Positions 53,100 through 64,000 of a DNA stretch of 64,000 nucleotides are shown in pieces. Below the pieces are notes generated by a model, which worked only from the letters and a program-made list of their open reading frames with translations, did no database searches and was not told the DNA's origin. The translations under genes were made by a program, and so were the position numbers. Source of the stretch: Nissolia schottii (lineage: Eukaryota; Streptophyta; Magnoliopsida; Fabales; Fabaceae); NCBI GenBank assembly GCA_003254905.1, contig QANU01011901.1:168951-232950 (forward strand), written 5' to 3'. The first letter of the stretch is position 1. Each line of letters starts with the position of its first letter.

Positions 53100-54149
53100 A
53101 TGAGTTCACGAATAATGGTGATTGCAGCAACAATGCGCCACAGGCTTCTTCTTCGTTTAAGCCCTATTTTGAACCAATTCCCTTCAGCTCGTTCAGTGTC
53201 ATCATTGCAAAAGCTTGAGGAAGATGTTAGAGCTGAAGTAGAAGCCAAAAACTATGTCAAAATCCCTGACCTTCTCATTCCCTTGGAGTCCTGCCAAAGT
53301 TCAAATCCTAATCCTTTTTCATTCTTTTCTTCATTACCCCAAAATGTACAAGGGCAAGTTATTGATGAGATGCTGCAATCTTTTATACCTATCAGACCTC
53401 GCTCGAAGCCTAAGCTAGCCTATTCCTGCCTGCTTTCTTACACCCTCCAAAGTTCCCACCCCTTCCCTATTGCACTTGCTGTCCTACAACGGACTCTGCG
53501 TTCTGGCTGCGTTCCAGTTCCTCAAACCTATGTTCTCCTCTCGTCTGCTTGGCTGGAGCGACGTCAGCTGTCTCATTCTGTAGCTAATATTTTGCTCAAG
53601 ATGGAACCAATTGGATATCATCCTGACTCTGTTACTTGTAATTATCTGCTATCATCTCTTTGCACTGTTGATCAATTGGCGGAGGCAGTTGAAGTCCTAA
53701 AAGGCATGGGTGGAGCAGGATGTATTCCCGATTTTAATAGTTATGGCATTGTAATTGGCGCAATGTGCAGAGTCAGAAAAACTGCTGAGGCGCATGACTT
53801 GATGAAGCAAATGGTGGTGAAATATGGGTTGACCCCTGAACAGGGAACAATGGTGAAATTGTTTGGAGCATTACGGGCAAACAGAGAGATATGGAAAGCT
53901 GTTGAGATGATTGAATTATTGGAGAAAGAGGGTCACTCCGTTGGATTTGAGAGTTACGAGGTGGTTATTGAAGGGTGCTTGGAGAAACGTGAGTATGTTT
54001 TGGCTGGAAAGGTTGCAATGGCAATGACAGAAAGAGGTTTTATACCATATATCAAGGTCAGGCATAAGATAATTGAAGGTTTGGCCAGTAGTGGCGAATG
54101 GAAGATAGCTTGTGCTGTGAGACAAAGATTCGTATCACTTAAGTCTTGA
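53100..54149 (+). CDS. Pentatricopeptide repeat protein (At1g06270-like), organelle targeted
   Basis: Single-coding-exon protein of 349 aa. The first 35 residues are rich in Arg, Ser and Leu with few acids (MRHRLLLRLSPILNQFPSAR), typical of a mitochondrial or plastid transit peptide. From about residue 140 there are five or so 35-residue helical repeats, for example PDSVTCNYLLSSLCTVDQLA and PDFNSYGIVIGAMCRVRKTA, of the P-class PPR type. These bind organelle RNA one base per repeat in known members. No E, DYW or SMR domain follows. The first ATG is used; a second Met at residue 6 and a third at 12 are possible starts. The match to At1g06270 is from memory and would give a similar length. Confidence 0.88.
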   Translation: MSSRIMVIAATMRHRLLLRLSPILNQFPSARSVSSLQKLEEDVRAEVEAKNYVKIPDLLIPLESCQSSNPNPFSFFSSLPQNVQGQVIDEMLQSFIPIRPRSKPKLAYSCLLSYTLQSSHPFPIALAVLQRTLRSGCVPVPQTYVLLSSAWLERRQLSHSVANILLKMEPIGYHPDSVTCNYLLSSLCTVDQLAEAVEVLKGMGGAGCIPDFNSYGIVIGAMCRVRKTAEAHDLMKQMVVKYGLTPEQGTMVKLFGALRANREIWKAVEMIELLEKEGHSVGFESYEVVIEGCLEKREYVLAGKVAMAMTERGFIPYIKVRHKIIEGLASSGEWKIACAVRQRFVSLKS

Positions 54150-54689
54150 TTTTAAATTATTTAGAGTAGTCAAAGTAGAATTCCTAATGTTGAAGGGGTG
54201 ATTACATTTTGCAAAGACATGCGGCTTCTGCGATATGGTATTGGTGTTCTTTTCTCAGTGGCTGGATAACAATACTGTAAGATTATGTCATGCTTTGAGA
54301 TAGAGTAATGATGCACTAAGATTTAGCACTAGTGTTGCTGATTATTTTGGATCTTGATTGGCTTTTTTTTCATTTTTCCTTTTGTGTGCTGATGAACGAG
54401 TCAAGTAGTCCAAAACCATCATACTCAAGCAAAAGAAGCCATATGAGAATTGTGCACAGAAACATCTTACTTGTGTGTATTTCCAAATTGTGTATTCTCG
54501 TTAGAATTTGTATTTCACTTCATTCAGCAATCCACTTGTATGTCTTAGCACCAGAATCTCACTTAAAATGAGAAGTACAGTTTATAGATTATTAATAGAG
54601 CAATATCTTCTCCACAGTAGAAATCCTTTGATGTCTGCGTCCATTTGGAATATATATTACATATATACATAAATTGAAACCAATAATCG
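54150..54689. other. PPR gene 3' region
   Basis: Probable 3' UTR of the PPR gene followed by AT-rich spacer. No coding potential seen. Confidence 0.5.
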
Positions 54690-57600
54690 ATTACTGCAAG
54701 ATGCAGACCATTGTTGGCTTCGACCTGCTGAAATATGCGAGATACTTCGCAATCATCACAAGTTTGAGTTAACACCAAATCCACCTGTTAGGCATCCAGG
54801 TATTGCTTACTTTGTCCATGAATCTCACTCCCCTCTATTAATTTTGGTTCTTTGCTCACTCAAGTGGTGGAGGGAATACATTTTGCCTGGTTCTGGGCTT
54901 GAATCCTTGACTTTGGAATTCCCAAACCTTACCGCAGTTCTTCAATCCCTTTATCTGTCATCATTGTTGCAGTTGTGATAATATAAAATGTTAAACAGGG
55001 CATGCTTGAGAATTTGGAAGTTACTTGTTCTTTTCTGTTCCCCTCTAAGTTCAATGTAAGGCAGTGAAAAGTGATAATAGACCTAATTAGAAAGTTTTTG
55101 GAGTTAGGTTCTCCAACTTCTCGAAGGAAAGGCAATAGTTTTAAGTTAAACTCATCAAATGACACCTCAAATGATATAGCAATACATTATTGGATGTAAA
55201 GCCTATTCGTTTAGAATTTATACTGACAGTGCATACTGCATATCAATTAAAAATTTAATCCTAATATTTGTATATCTCTTTAACTACAGTACATATGCTT
55301 ATTATGAAGATATGAATACTAATTTTTAGCCATTCTTTTACTTGCTATTCCTTTTTCCCAGCTGGGTCACTGTTCTTGTTTGATGGAAAAGCACTTTGCT
55401 ATTTTTGCAAGGATGGCCATAGGTGGAGGAAGACATTTTAGCCATTTTATTAATTGTAAGTTTCACTTTTATGGATAATTATTTTAACTGAACCTCTATC
55501 ATGGGTCAAAAAAGTTGTGTTAGAATAGCCTCCAATAATCAATCCAATTTAGATTCTTGTTGTTTTACACAAGATCAGGTTAGTATAGAAAGCACGTCTG
55601 GTTGCATAACCATGTAGCTTCATCAATGGTCCTGAGATTTATAACTTGTTCACTTTTTCGCAAATGTTGGTCATTAGCATACAACGGTATAGACATAGTA
55701 GCGTCAATGTCTAAGTAGAATGACCTTCTAAAAGTGTTATTAAGCCTTAAATGAGTCCATGACATTATAATTTCATATAATTTGTTATTATGAGATAAAA
55801 TAATAAAATATCATAAATTTGTCTTACCATCCCCTTTATTTGGTCATTGCACTTGGTTCTTATTTTATTCAAATCCTAGTGCATTTCATGCAAGTCACAA
55901 TGGATAACTCACAAAAAAGAATATTGAAACTTGAAAGCAAGATTGATTATGTTGAGATAAAAGAACATATCTGGAAGTGTTTCCTTAAGGTTTTGGCATG
56001 TTGTATGAAGCTCACGATCTGGCTTCGGTTATGAAATGAATACCTCTATGTAACCCAAAAAATTTGTAGTTTCTAGGTTTCTGGTTTTAATGCATATATG
56101 TATAATGACGTTTTTTTTTTCATTGGTGTTTTTTTCTTTCCCATGAGCTGCCAATACATTGATTATTGACCATAGGCTGGAAGTGTGGATGTCTTGCATT
56201 GTTACTATGCTCATGGGGAGGATAACGAGAACTTTCAACGGAGAAGTTATTGGATGCTTGATGAGTAAGTCTATGTCATTCTGCTGATTTTAGGATTTGC
56301 AGTTCCTATCTTTGATTTTTCAAGAGAATATTCTGTATGGTGCCTATGGTGTGGTCATTTTGTAAGGTTTTTTAAAAGAAAATCTTGAGCAATAATAGTG
56401 TGAATCTTAATTTTGCATTTCATGACAACATGAAAACTGTAAAAGCATTTTTTTCTAAATGCTGCATCATTTTGTTCTTAATGGGCCAAGATTAGCAAAT
56501 CCATGCCTGGACCTTGTGGACTGGCAAACCCAACAGGGTGCACTTGGGTTTATAATTAAAGACTTAAAAATGAAAATACAAAAATAAATTTTAAAAAAAC
56601 ATCATAATCCACAAGGTTATGATTAAAACACTTGAACACTGTAAAAATTGCAGGCCAGAATAAGCTAGCCTGCATCTGATCCATATTGATCTGCAGGCTA
56701 AGTGGACCATGCCATATAGGCCCTTGGTGGGCTTATCACTTGAAGGTCCAGGCCTACATAAACTTATATGCTGGACTGGACAAGCCCATTTTACAGTGCC
56801 AGTATTGATAACTTTTCCAGTCAACTTGAAACATTGTTTTGATTTTCAGGCAGTTAGAGCACATTGTCCTTGTGCATTATCGTGATATTAAAGAGGTGTG
56901 TCTTTGTGCCATTATTTATTCTTTGTACTATTCTCTAGCATTTTTTGGTTTTTTCCCTATTATATTGTTTAAAATTATCTGGATAAGATGCTGTTATACT
57001 GAAACCAACTTCCAGGTAAATTTGGTCGGTGTTAAGCATAACTTTAGTGATTTTGTGACTTCATTGTGGCTCTTCAAATTTGCTTGTTTTGCACATCTTT
57101 TAGTGACCCTTTTAGTCTACTATGCCATGGTTCACTATTTACAGGGCTACAGGTCTGGCATCTCACATTTGCCTGCAGCTCCAGTATTGGGAGTTCTCAA
57201 GCTAGTTCAGCGCCTTCCTCTGCCAAAACAACAAAGTCACCTATATCGGTAAATCAAACGTCTTTTTCATCAAGGGTAAACAATGTTGATGGGAATGCAC
57301 AAGCTTCAGAGTGTAAGGACGTGGACTCAGAGAATGGTCCTCAAGCTTCTTCTCATGTTCCACTTGTCAGCAGTTCAATACCTCACAATGCACTGCTGCT
57401 TGCACATGAAGCGATGGGTAAGGATTGTTGTCCTTTCATAATGCTCTTTTAATATAGATGCATGCATAATAACATTTTTGAAATATGTTCATATGTTATT
57501 TTAAAAAAAAAAAAATTGGTAAGGTGCTTTTCCTGTTTTAATATTGTGCTTCCTTAAATGTGTTGAAGTAAATTCAACAGTAAAACACAATCATCATTTT

Positions 57601-58680
57601 ATTCTGTTTTGCTGTTAGTCAGATGAGATTTTAATGGCTACTTGACAAGGACAATGCCTATTTCCTTATTCCTCCCCTCACTCTCAGTCTAATGCCTTTA
57701 CTGTATTTGTTTATTTGGGCCATGGGGATGGTAGTTTTTTGGTTACTCTGCCTGTCTATTCTGGCAGTTTTCTTTGGACATTTTAATTTACAAATTTATT
57801 TTTCCTTTGATTCAGGATTTTCTGGGTTACTGAGGAACCCTCTTATTTCATGGTCATCTTCTCTCCCTAGCTTTTATCCTGGCATTGGCTTATCTTCACG
57901 TGCATTAATTGAGAACTATAGTAGAAACACAGTTAATATGCATGATAGAGAACTTCATGTTGAAGGATCCAGTGAAGGCCCCCGAACTGACTTCATTGTT
58001 CATAAGTGTGATGCAAGGTTAGAATCAGATCACAGAAATTAAGATGGTCAAATTTTCAGAGATAAGCTAATCACTGACGTTACATCCAGCCAGTTACAGG
58101 AGTTTCGCAGACTGTAAATCAGGTCCAGTAGCGGCAATTATTAATAAATTATAAACTTTGATACCCCATCTCCACTTTCCTTTTTTATTCTTATAGCCTC
58201 AAAGTTTTGATAGAGCTCTCTGTCCGAATGTGAAGCAACAACAGTAATAAATTATTAGTGATTGCTTCCCTTGTGCATATTAACATTATAATAATGATTT
58301 TTACAGTCGATGTATATGTCGCACATGATTTTCATGCCTGACAAGTTGAACAATTGACATTCTGTGATCTTCTGGATTTTCCTAATAAAACTTGTTACTT
58401 TGTTCTTTATAAAGTTTAGTAGTCATGATGCTTCATCAATGTGACCCTTTTTACATGGTGACAGGTGCAAAAAGAGCATGTTTTAGGTTCATGTGAAACC
58501 CAATTCCATGATTGTACTGATCATCCTGTTGCCGCGAAGATGGTGGTGCAGACAATGATGAGCCAGAAAATGTTGAATCCGGGGAATTGAAGAAGCTCGA
58601 TAGTTTTGGAGGGTGGATGGATAAGGAGATTGGTGGAGATTGTGACAATTCCTTTATGGCTCCGGTTACAAGTATCAATT
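54690..58680 (+). pseudogene. Decayed N-terminal half of a CAMTA transcription factor gene
   Basis: Remnant exons: 54690-54799 (CWLRPAEICEILRNH), 55362-55441 (AGSLFLFDGKALCYFCKDGH, then WRKKTF and a stop), 56176-56264 (SVDVLHCYYAHGEDNENFQR), 56850-56895 (EHIVLVHYRDIKE), 57145-57417, 57816-58042 and a last scrap near 58575-58665 (ELKKLDSFGGWMDKEIGGDC). Together they track the CG-1 DNA-binding domain and the linker of CAMTA proteins in the right order. Defects: a stop in place of the basic helix inside CG-1, a frameshift near 57185 (frame moves from GISHLPAAPV to SSQASSAPSS), a stop at 58040, no start exon, and no TIG, ankyrin or IQ part. Splice sites at several junctions remain intact. The CG-1 variant with EHIVLVHYR is nearest CAMTA5/6 in my memory. 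Confidence 0.85.
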
Positions 58681-58936
58681 GATGTATACATGTAATTAAT
58701 ATAAATATAGACACAGCCATACAGGCATCAAAATATTTCTAAACATACATATATGGCTTTATTCATGATCTATAAACTGTACTTTTCATTTGAAGTACAA
58801 TAAATCATTATTTACATCAGAGATTCTGGTGTCAGAAAGTCATACAACTGATACAAGGGGATTATTTACTGAAGTAAATTACAAATACTGCCAATAATGC
58901 ACAATTTGGAAATATCAACAACACACAACAACTAAG

Positions 58937-60415
58937 TTAGCCAAATGTTTTCTCGCTGCTGTAGCACATGTACAGAAACCCATCCTCATCCTTGTGAGAT
59001 TCATAGATTAAGCTCATAAGACTTGCTGTGAACAATACCAAAGAAAAAAAAAACAAAAAGACATAAATTAGCATGATACAAGAGAAGTGCAGAAAATGAA
59101 GTACTCTAACGAGAGTTTAGTGGCAAGGTGCATTATACCAGTCTGAGGTAATGTGTTCTTCACAAATATAAAGAGAGCTTTCCCAGGAGCCAAACGTAGC
59201 CTGCTACTTAAAACGTGTATAAACTGCCCAACAGACATATCACGAGGAACCAAATATCTAAAACAGATAAAAGAATCATACATGAACAGATCAGACGGAC
59301 AAGATATACAGTATAGACCATGAACTTATCAATCAATCATATAGTCACGATTAGGGATACAACCATGCATCATCACTCAATGGGATTGTAATGAATGCCT
59401 AGAGATTAGAAAAACAGTTGTTAAAATAAATGAAGAACAGACTTAGATCGAGTAAACCTTCAAACCTGTCTGGCTGTCTCTAATGTTGCCAGTATCAATC
59501 AAGTTCATCCTCAAGTTATGGAAAATACCAAATTTGTTTCCAAAGTTATCACAATTTGATCAAATTAGTCACTGAAAGACTATTTTGATTGACTTTTGGC
59601 AACTTTTGAAGCGAATTTGGTACTTTCCATAGCTTGAGAACGAACTTGACCAATGTTGTCAATCTTAAGGATGAATTTGAAGGTTCACCGGCTAAGATCT
59701 GTTTTGTCAATTTGACAAATCAAAAAGTAAAATCTCCATTGTTAAGAAGGGTGTGCTGCAGAAGAATTAAAATTACATTAAAAGCTATTACACAAAGAAA
59801 TAGCAACTTCATTTACCTAAAAAGTATATATAACCAAGAAGTATACATAATTGGATTAAACAGTGATAACTTGGGATCACATATTAAGGTGATTACTATC
59901 AAAGAAATATAACAATGCATTTGTGTTAGAAAAATGTAAAAGTCAAACACAGAGCCAAAACCTACTTTTTCTTGTCCAATTCAGGCAGGTCTGTCTTAGA
60001 GTACTTCTCAATGATCACCTGCAACACATAATGCTTAATGCTTTTGTTTGAACCACACAAAATAAATCTTCATAAATTCTTCTTATTTTATGACAATTAA
60101 TTCAACATAAAAACTTGAGTAAAATAATAATAACAATAATAATAATAATAATAATAATAATAAAGTCAAATGACAAAAATTGAAGAGAAACTATAAGCAA
60201 AAAAATCATACAGGAACTCGATCTGGGTATTTTTGTATGATGCTTTTCGACTCCTTGACTCGTTCATCTACACACACAATAAAAATCAAAATCCGAAAAA
60301 ATAAAAAATGCACTATAATCATTATTACACAAAATTGAAAAAATTGAAAGACAAAAAGAGAGAAAATTAACAAACCGAAATTAAACTCGTGCTTGAAAGA
60401 CTTAATCTTGCCCAT
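58937..60415 (-). CDS. ATG8i: Autophagy-related ubiquitin-like protein ATG8 (ATG8i-like)
   Basis: Ubiquitin-fold protein conjugated to phosphatidylethanolamine on autophagic membranes, where it recruits cargo receptors. Exons by eye: 60415-60376, 60267-60212, 60018-59966, 59257-59139, 59025-58937; all phases agree, giving 118 aa. The start reads [13 protein letters not shown], then [65 protein letters not shown] and finally [17 protein letters not shown]. The chain ends on the glycine used for lipid attachment, with nothing after it, so ATG4 processing is not needed before conjugation. This is the feature of the plant ATG8h/i clade, and the sequence is nearest ATG8i. The short N-terminal helix is also clade-typical. 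Confidence 0.95.
60123..60163. repeat. (AAT)n microsatellite in an ATG8 intron
   Basis: About twelve AAT units with one interruption, within the intron between exons 2 and 3. Confidence 0.9.
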
Positions 60416-60771
60416 GAGAACTATACAGCGTAATTGCAATGGGAATGAAGCTGCAATTGAAATGGAGATACGGAAAATAGAAAAAGGGGGGAAAATGAAA
60501 CGGAATCGTTTTTCTGTTTACGAAATCGGTTTTTTTATATTAGGTTGCTTCCACCGTCAATTTTTTCTGGCATTATCGTTCAAGTCAAAGTCAAGCAACA
60601 GAATCGCGTTAACAACCAGAAAAAGATGCCCGAACAATACTTTTTTGGCGGGTTTTGCATGTTGGGCTTTTCATGGGCCGTTTGGGCTCCAAAAACTGTC
60701 GGTGAGGTGAAGCTTTTGCAGTTGAATGGGCCTGACCAAACAAAAATATGTTATTTTTACTGAGCTTTATT

Positions 60772-60950
60772 CGGCACCCCCACATAAAATTAAAGGATAT
60801 TGGCACCTTAATATCTAACATTTTGTCACGTTTTTCACTAACTCAAATTAATTTATTTTAAATTTATGATTGAATCATAATCGTTCAAATATAAAAATGT
60901 ATTAATACCCTCATACAAACTTGGATATCGAAGGAAGAACCTATTTTTAC
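60772..60950. mobile_element. MITE-like repeat, copy 2
   Basis: Related to 30066-30245. The left end reads TTCGGCACCCCC and the right end GGATATCGAAGGAAG, again imperfect inverted repeats. The interior ATAAAAATGTATTAATACCC matches copy 1. It lies about 360 bp upstream of the ATG8 start. Confidence 0.6.
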
Positions 60951-60987
60951 AAATCTATTACAAAGAATAAAAATGGAGAAAGATCAT

Positions 60988-61134
60988 CTCATGTTAAAAT
61001 TAATCATATTTGGTTATATGATGAGAGATAAAAACACAAAAAATTGAATTAGGTCCTATCAATTTTAAGAGAATTTCACTTATTGAAAAGTTTTGTGTCT
61101 TTATTTTTAATCACATGACCAATTTTAACATGAG
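60988..61134. repeat. Long inverted repeat, probable MITE
   Basis: CTCATGTTAAAATT at 60988 faces AATTTTAACATGAG ending at 61134. Further paired blocks (ATAAAAACACAAAA against TTTTGTGTCTTTAT) lie closer to the centre, so the 147-bp unit could fold into a hairpin. Confidence 0.7.
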
Positions 61135-64000
61135 AGCAATGATTCCCATAATAATCATATAATATTTGAATAGTGTTTTTTTCCTTGTACTGAAATTTGA
61201 ATTTTTCCTATTAGTGGGATCAACTGGGGTACTATAAATGTAGTTGCCCCTCTTAACACAAATTTTTTTCTTTCCCGAGTCTCAAACTCAATACCATTTA
61301 ACAAGGGAATAAATTTGTCTACCACTCGAGTAACCTTGTGTTGGTTTATAAAATTTGCCTAACTTACAAATCAGTAAGATGTTTAAAAATAAATTAATTT
61401 AAGATTTTATACCAAAAAACAAAGATTAATATTAAAAATGTAAGAGCTTAATTGATATATACTAACAGTGTAAAACTTACATTGTCATCAATAAATATTA
61501 TCATATATGTAAGAAGAGTCTATTCTCTCATTCACTACCTAAAAAAGTATATAAAATGATTTGATTATGAGAGTGTAAATATATAGCTTGTAAATATTTG
61601 TCAAACTAACCACCACATGCCTACTGAAATAGTCTGTAAACTTAGCAGTCAAGATACTGAGTGTCTGGATCAAACAAGCTCAAACACACGAATTATGTGG
61701 TCATATGTCCCTTCACTCCCTCTTAACCTTTGGGATAAAGATCATTGTTGTTGTACTTCTCCCCTTCTTTCTAAGATTTAAACACACAACCCTTAATTAC
61801 ACGGCCAAAAAAATTGTAACTTAAACTCTTTACAAAAATATTGATTTGTTTAAATATATATTTTTTTCATATCTCAATACAAAATCCAACAACAATATAG
61901 AAGAATTTTATACTAACAATTAAGAAATTAAGAGTTTAATTAATATACATTAACATCTAATTAAATTATATCGTTTACCTGACATTTTATAAGCGGGTAT
62001 TTGATTGAATGATTAGTATAATGCATTGCTATCTTCGTCTTTTACCATTATCCCTTAAACGAGTCATATATGAATTGAATTGGCAGCACTAAATAAGCAC
62101 ATGTCATTTGTTATGCCTCCATGTGTGAATATCTGTAAATAGAAATACAAATAAGCACTTTAATCTACCAAAAATACAAATAAGACGATTTACAGTTACA
62201 CCTGTGTTTTGTGTATTGCATAGTTCAGTTTCCTGTATCCCTTTGACTTCATATTCCTGCCGCACCACAAAAACATAGTGCTTCAAGGTTGTTGGACTGA
62301 TGCAAGATTATTTTTTCTAATGCACACAAATGGTATTAATTTATTGATTTAAACCTCAAAGGTGTTTAAAAATATCTTCCATCTTCCAATTATAATAAAT
62401 AATAATTGGTCCTTTTCAGTGGGTGTTGGGTTAGGAGGATATGGCACCACAACTCACCTACCCCTTATTTGTAACAAAACTGATCAACGGTCAGAATTGG
62501 TGGCAACTTTTCCTATTAAAAGAAGTCCCCTTCCTGATTACCTCGTGTTTGGTAAACATCAAACTTACGGGTTACTACTTATCACAGGATCTGAATTCTT
62601 CATGAAATGGAAATATAGGAAAAGAAAAGAAAAGAAAAAAAAAAGGGTGCTTTTTTTATCTTCTACTTCCTTCATCCACTTCTATACGTCAAGTTTTATC
62701 CAAAATTTTGCCCATAATTAATTGTTATTTAATTAAATTAAAAAATTATTAATTATTATAATTTTAATTATACCCATATTTGTTATGAACTTTTATTATT
62801 GTATTAATTACATTGTAATTTGTCATAAAAATAATTTAGCCTAAACACTTGATGTTTCTTTAAATATGTATAAATTATTATTTTTTAATCTGTGAGCATT
62901 TTTCAAAAATAATATTACTTCATTTCTTTCAAAATAAGTGCATATTTAATTATTTTTAATTATCTAAATACAATTGTATTTATGCACAAATATGGCAAAA
63001 TTAATTTCGAGTTACTTTGGTGATTAAAATTTAAAATTTAACTTTTTAATCATTGAAATTGTAAGTTGTAGGTCAAATTAGTTTCTCAATTCATTATCAT
63101 TATTGTATTGTCATGTATGAGAATGTGATAACAAAAGACAACATTAAAAGCTAAAAATATGGTTGTGAGGACGCTTTAAGTTATAAATCTTAGTTGCTAT
63201 TGCAGTTTTATTTACCATCATAATAGTTTTGGTGACCTTATTTATAATTTTAAGTGCAGTCATAACTCATTTACAATTTCAATTGTTGTTATTGTCTCTT
63301 TGAATTGCACAAACCAAAACGAGTATTACCTCACACAAATATAGTCAAATACAATTGTATTGAGATAAATACAGATTTTTATAATTTGAAATCAGTGTAA
63401 GTCTTAACAAAGACAGACAATAACACAAATTATACTTCTATTTATAATTAGCTCTTCATAAAATTAATAATTTTTTATTAAAAGAAAATCAAAATTTAAG
63501 CCGTAAGATAGTTATTAAAATTAAATAAAAAGCTATTTAGGAATCTGAACCAACAATACTTGTAGGAAGTAATTTTTACACACGATTCATAGATCACGTC
63601 AACCAAGGTCTCATATTTAATTTGCTCTTGCTCTATACATATTATAAAAATGAAATATATTATAAAAACGATTCAGCAAAATAACTATTTTAGTGTCTAA
63701 CTTTTTATTTTTATCTTATTTTTATGCAACTTTCACTAAATAATTATCTTTTATCTCACATTTATTTATAACTTTCTTCACTCAAATTTCACCCAAATTA
63801 TTTTACTTTACTCTCTAAAATCATTTTAAATTAATGAACCGTCTTAACCGGCACATAAGTGCATGTTAAGCAACAGGTAATAATATTAAACTTTAATCAG
63901 TTGTTCGTGACCGCATGAATTAGGACTATTTGGTGAAGTTGCAGCATGGTTTGTTGTTGTTGTTGTATGAATACCAGATTCTGTATATCAATTGCACAAA
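61135..64000. other. AT-rich intergenic DNA at the right edge
   Basis: Nearly 2.9 kb with no gene I can support. The 119-codon frame at 62362-62721 has no recognisable motif and ends in low-complexity sequence. Several A/T-rich inverted patches may be eroded repeats. Confidence 0.5.

Noticed and set aside
62362..62721. 119-codon plus-strand frame near the right edge
   Set aside because: No motif, ends in Lys-rich low-complexity sequence, with no support from neighbours.

Overview
The window is nuclear DNA from a flowering plant, almost certainly a eudicot. The genes are rich in short introns with AT-rich bodies, the intergenic DNA is AT-rich and littered with LTR elements and MITE-like repeats, and every recognisable protein belongs to a plant family. 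A legume source is my guess from the general look of the repeats; nothing in the window proves it. Exon limits below were read by eye from GT/AG borders and reading-frame continuity, without transcript data.

Layout. 1-6700 (minus): DEAD-box RNA helicase with a WW domain and RGG tail (RH40-like), cut at the left edge. 9040-16860 (minus): importin-9-type karyopherin, 21 exons. 17161-17233 (minus): tRNA-Ala(UGC) beside a run of N. 18132-22486 (plus): kinase-less protein with a wall-associated-kinase-type extracellular domain; its large first intron carries a repeat element with a ~225-bp tandem array. 22487-32300: gene-poor stretch with a BRO1/ALIX-like gene scrap, an unidentified exon pair split by a 3.37-kb solo LTR with a perfect 5-bp target duplication, and a MITE. 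32338-50193 (plus): kinesin-12 gene of 33 exons (~2,300 aa predicted), with a 5.5-kb decayed Ty3 chromovirus retrotransposon inside one intron. 50194-53099: a stray CAMTA IQ-motif exon on the minus strand and a second copy of the element seen in the WAK-like intron. 53100-54149 (plus): single-coding-exon PPR protein. 54690-58680 (plus): decayed N-terminal half of a CAMTA transcription factor gene. 58937-60415 (minus): ATG8 with a pre-exposed C-terminal glycine. 60416-64000: AT-rich DNA with two MITE-like repeats.

The genes are ordinary housekeeping loci (RNA metabolism, nuclear import, phragmoplast motor, organelle RNA processing, autophagy) with no sign of a shared pathway or cluster. The most unusual signals are in the non-genic DNA: the shared-terminus repeat family with internal tandem arrays, the split and inverted CAMTA relic around the PPR gene, the solo LTR inside an exon, and the retrotransposon whose stop codons look like cytosine-deamination damage. 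I found no convincing new multi-gene system.
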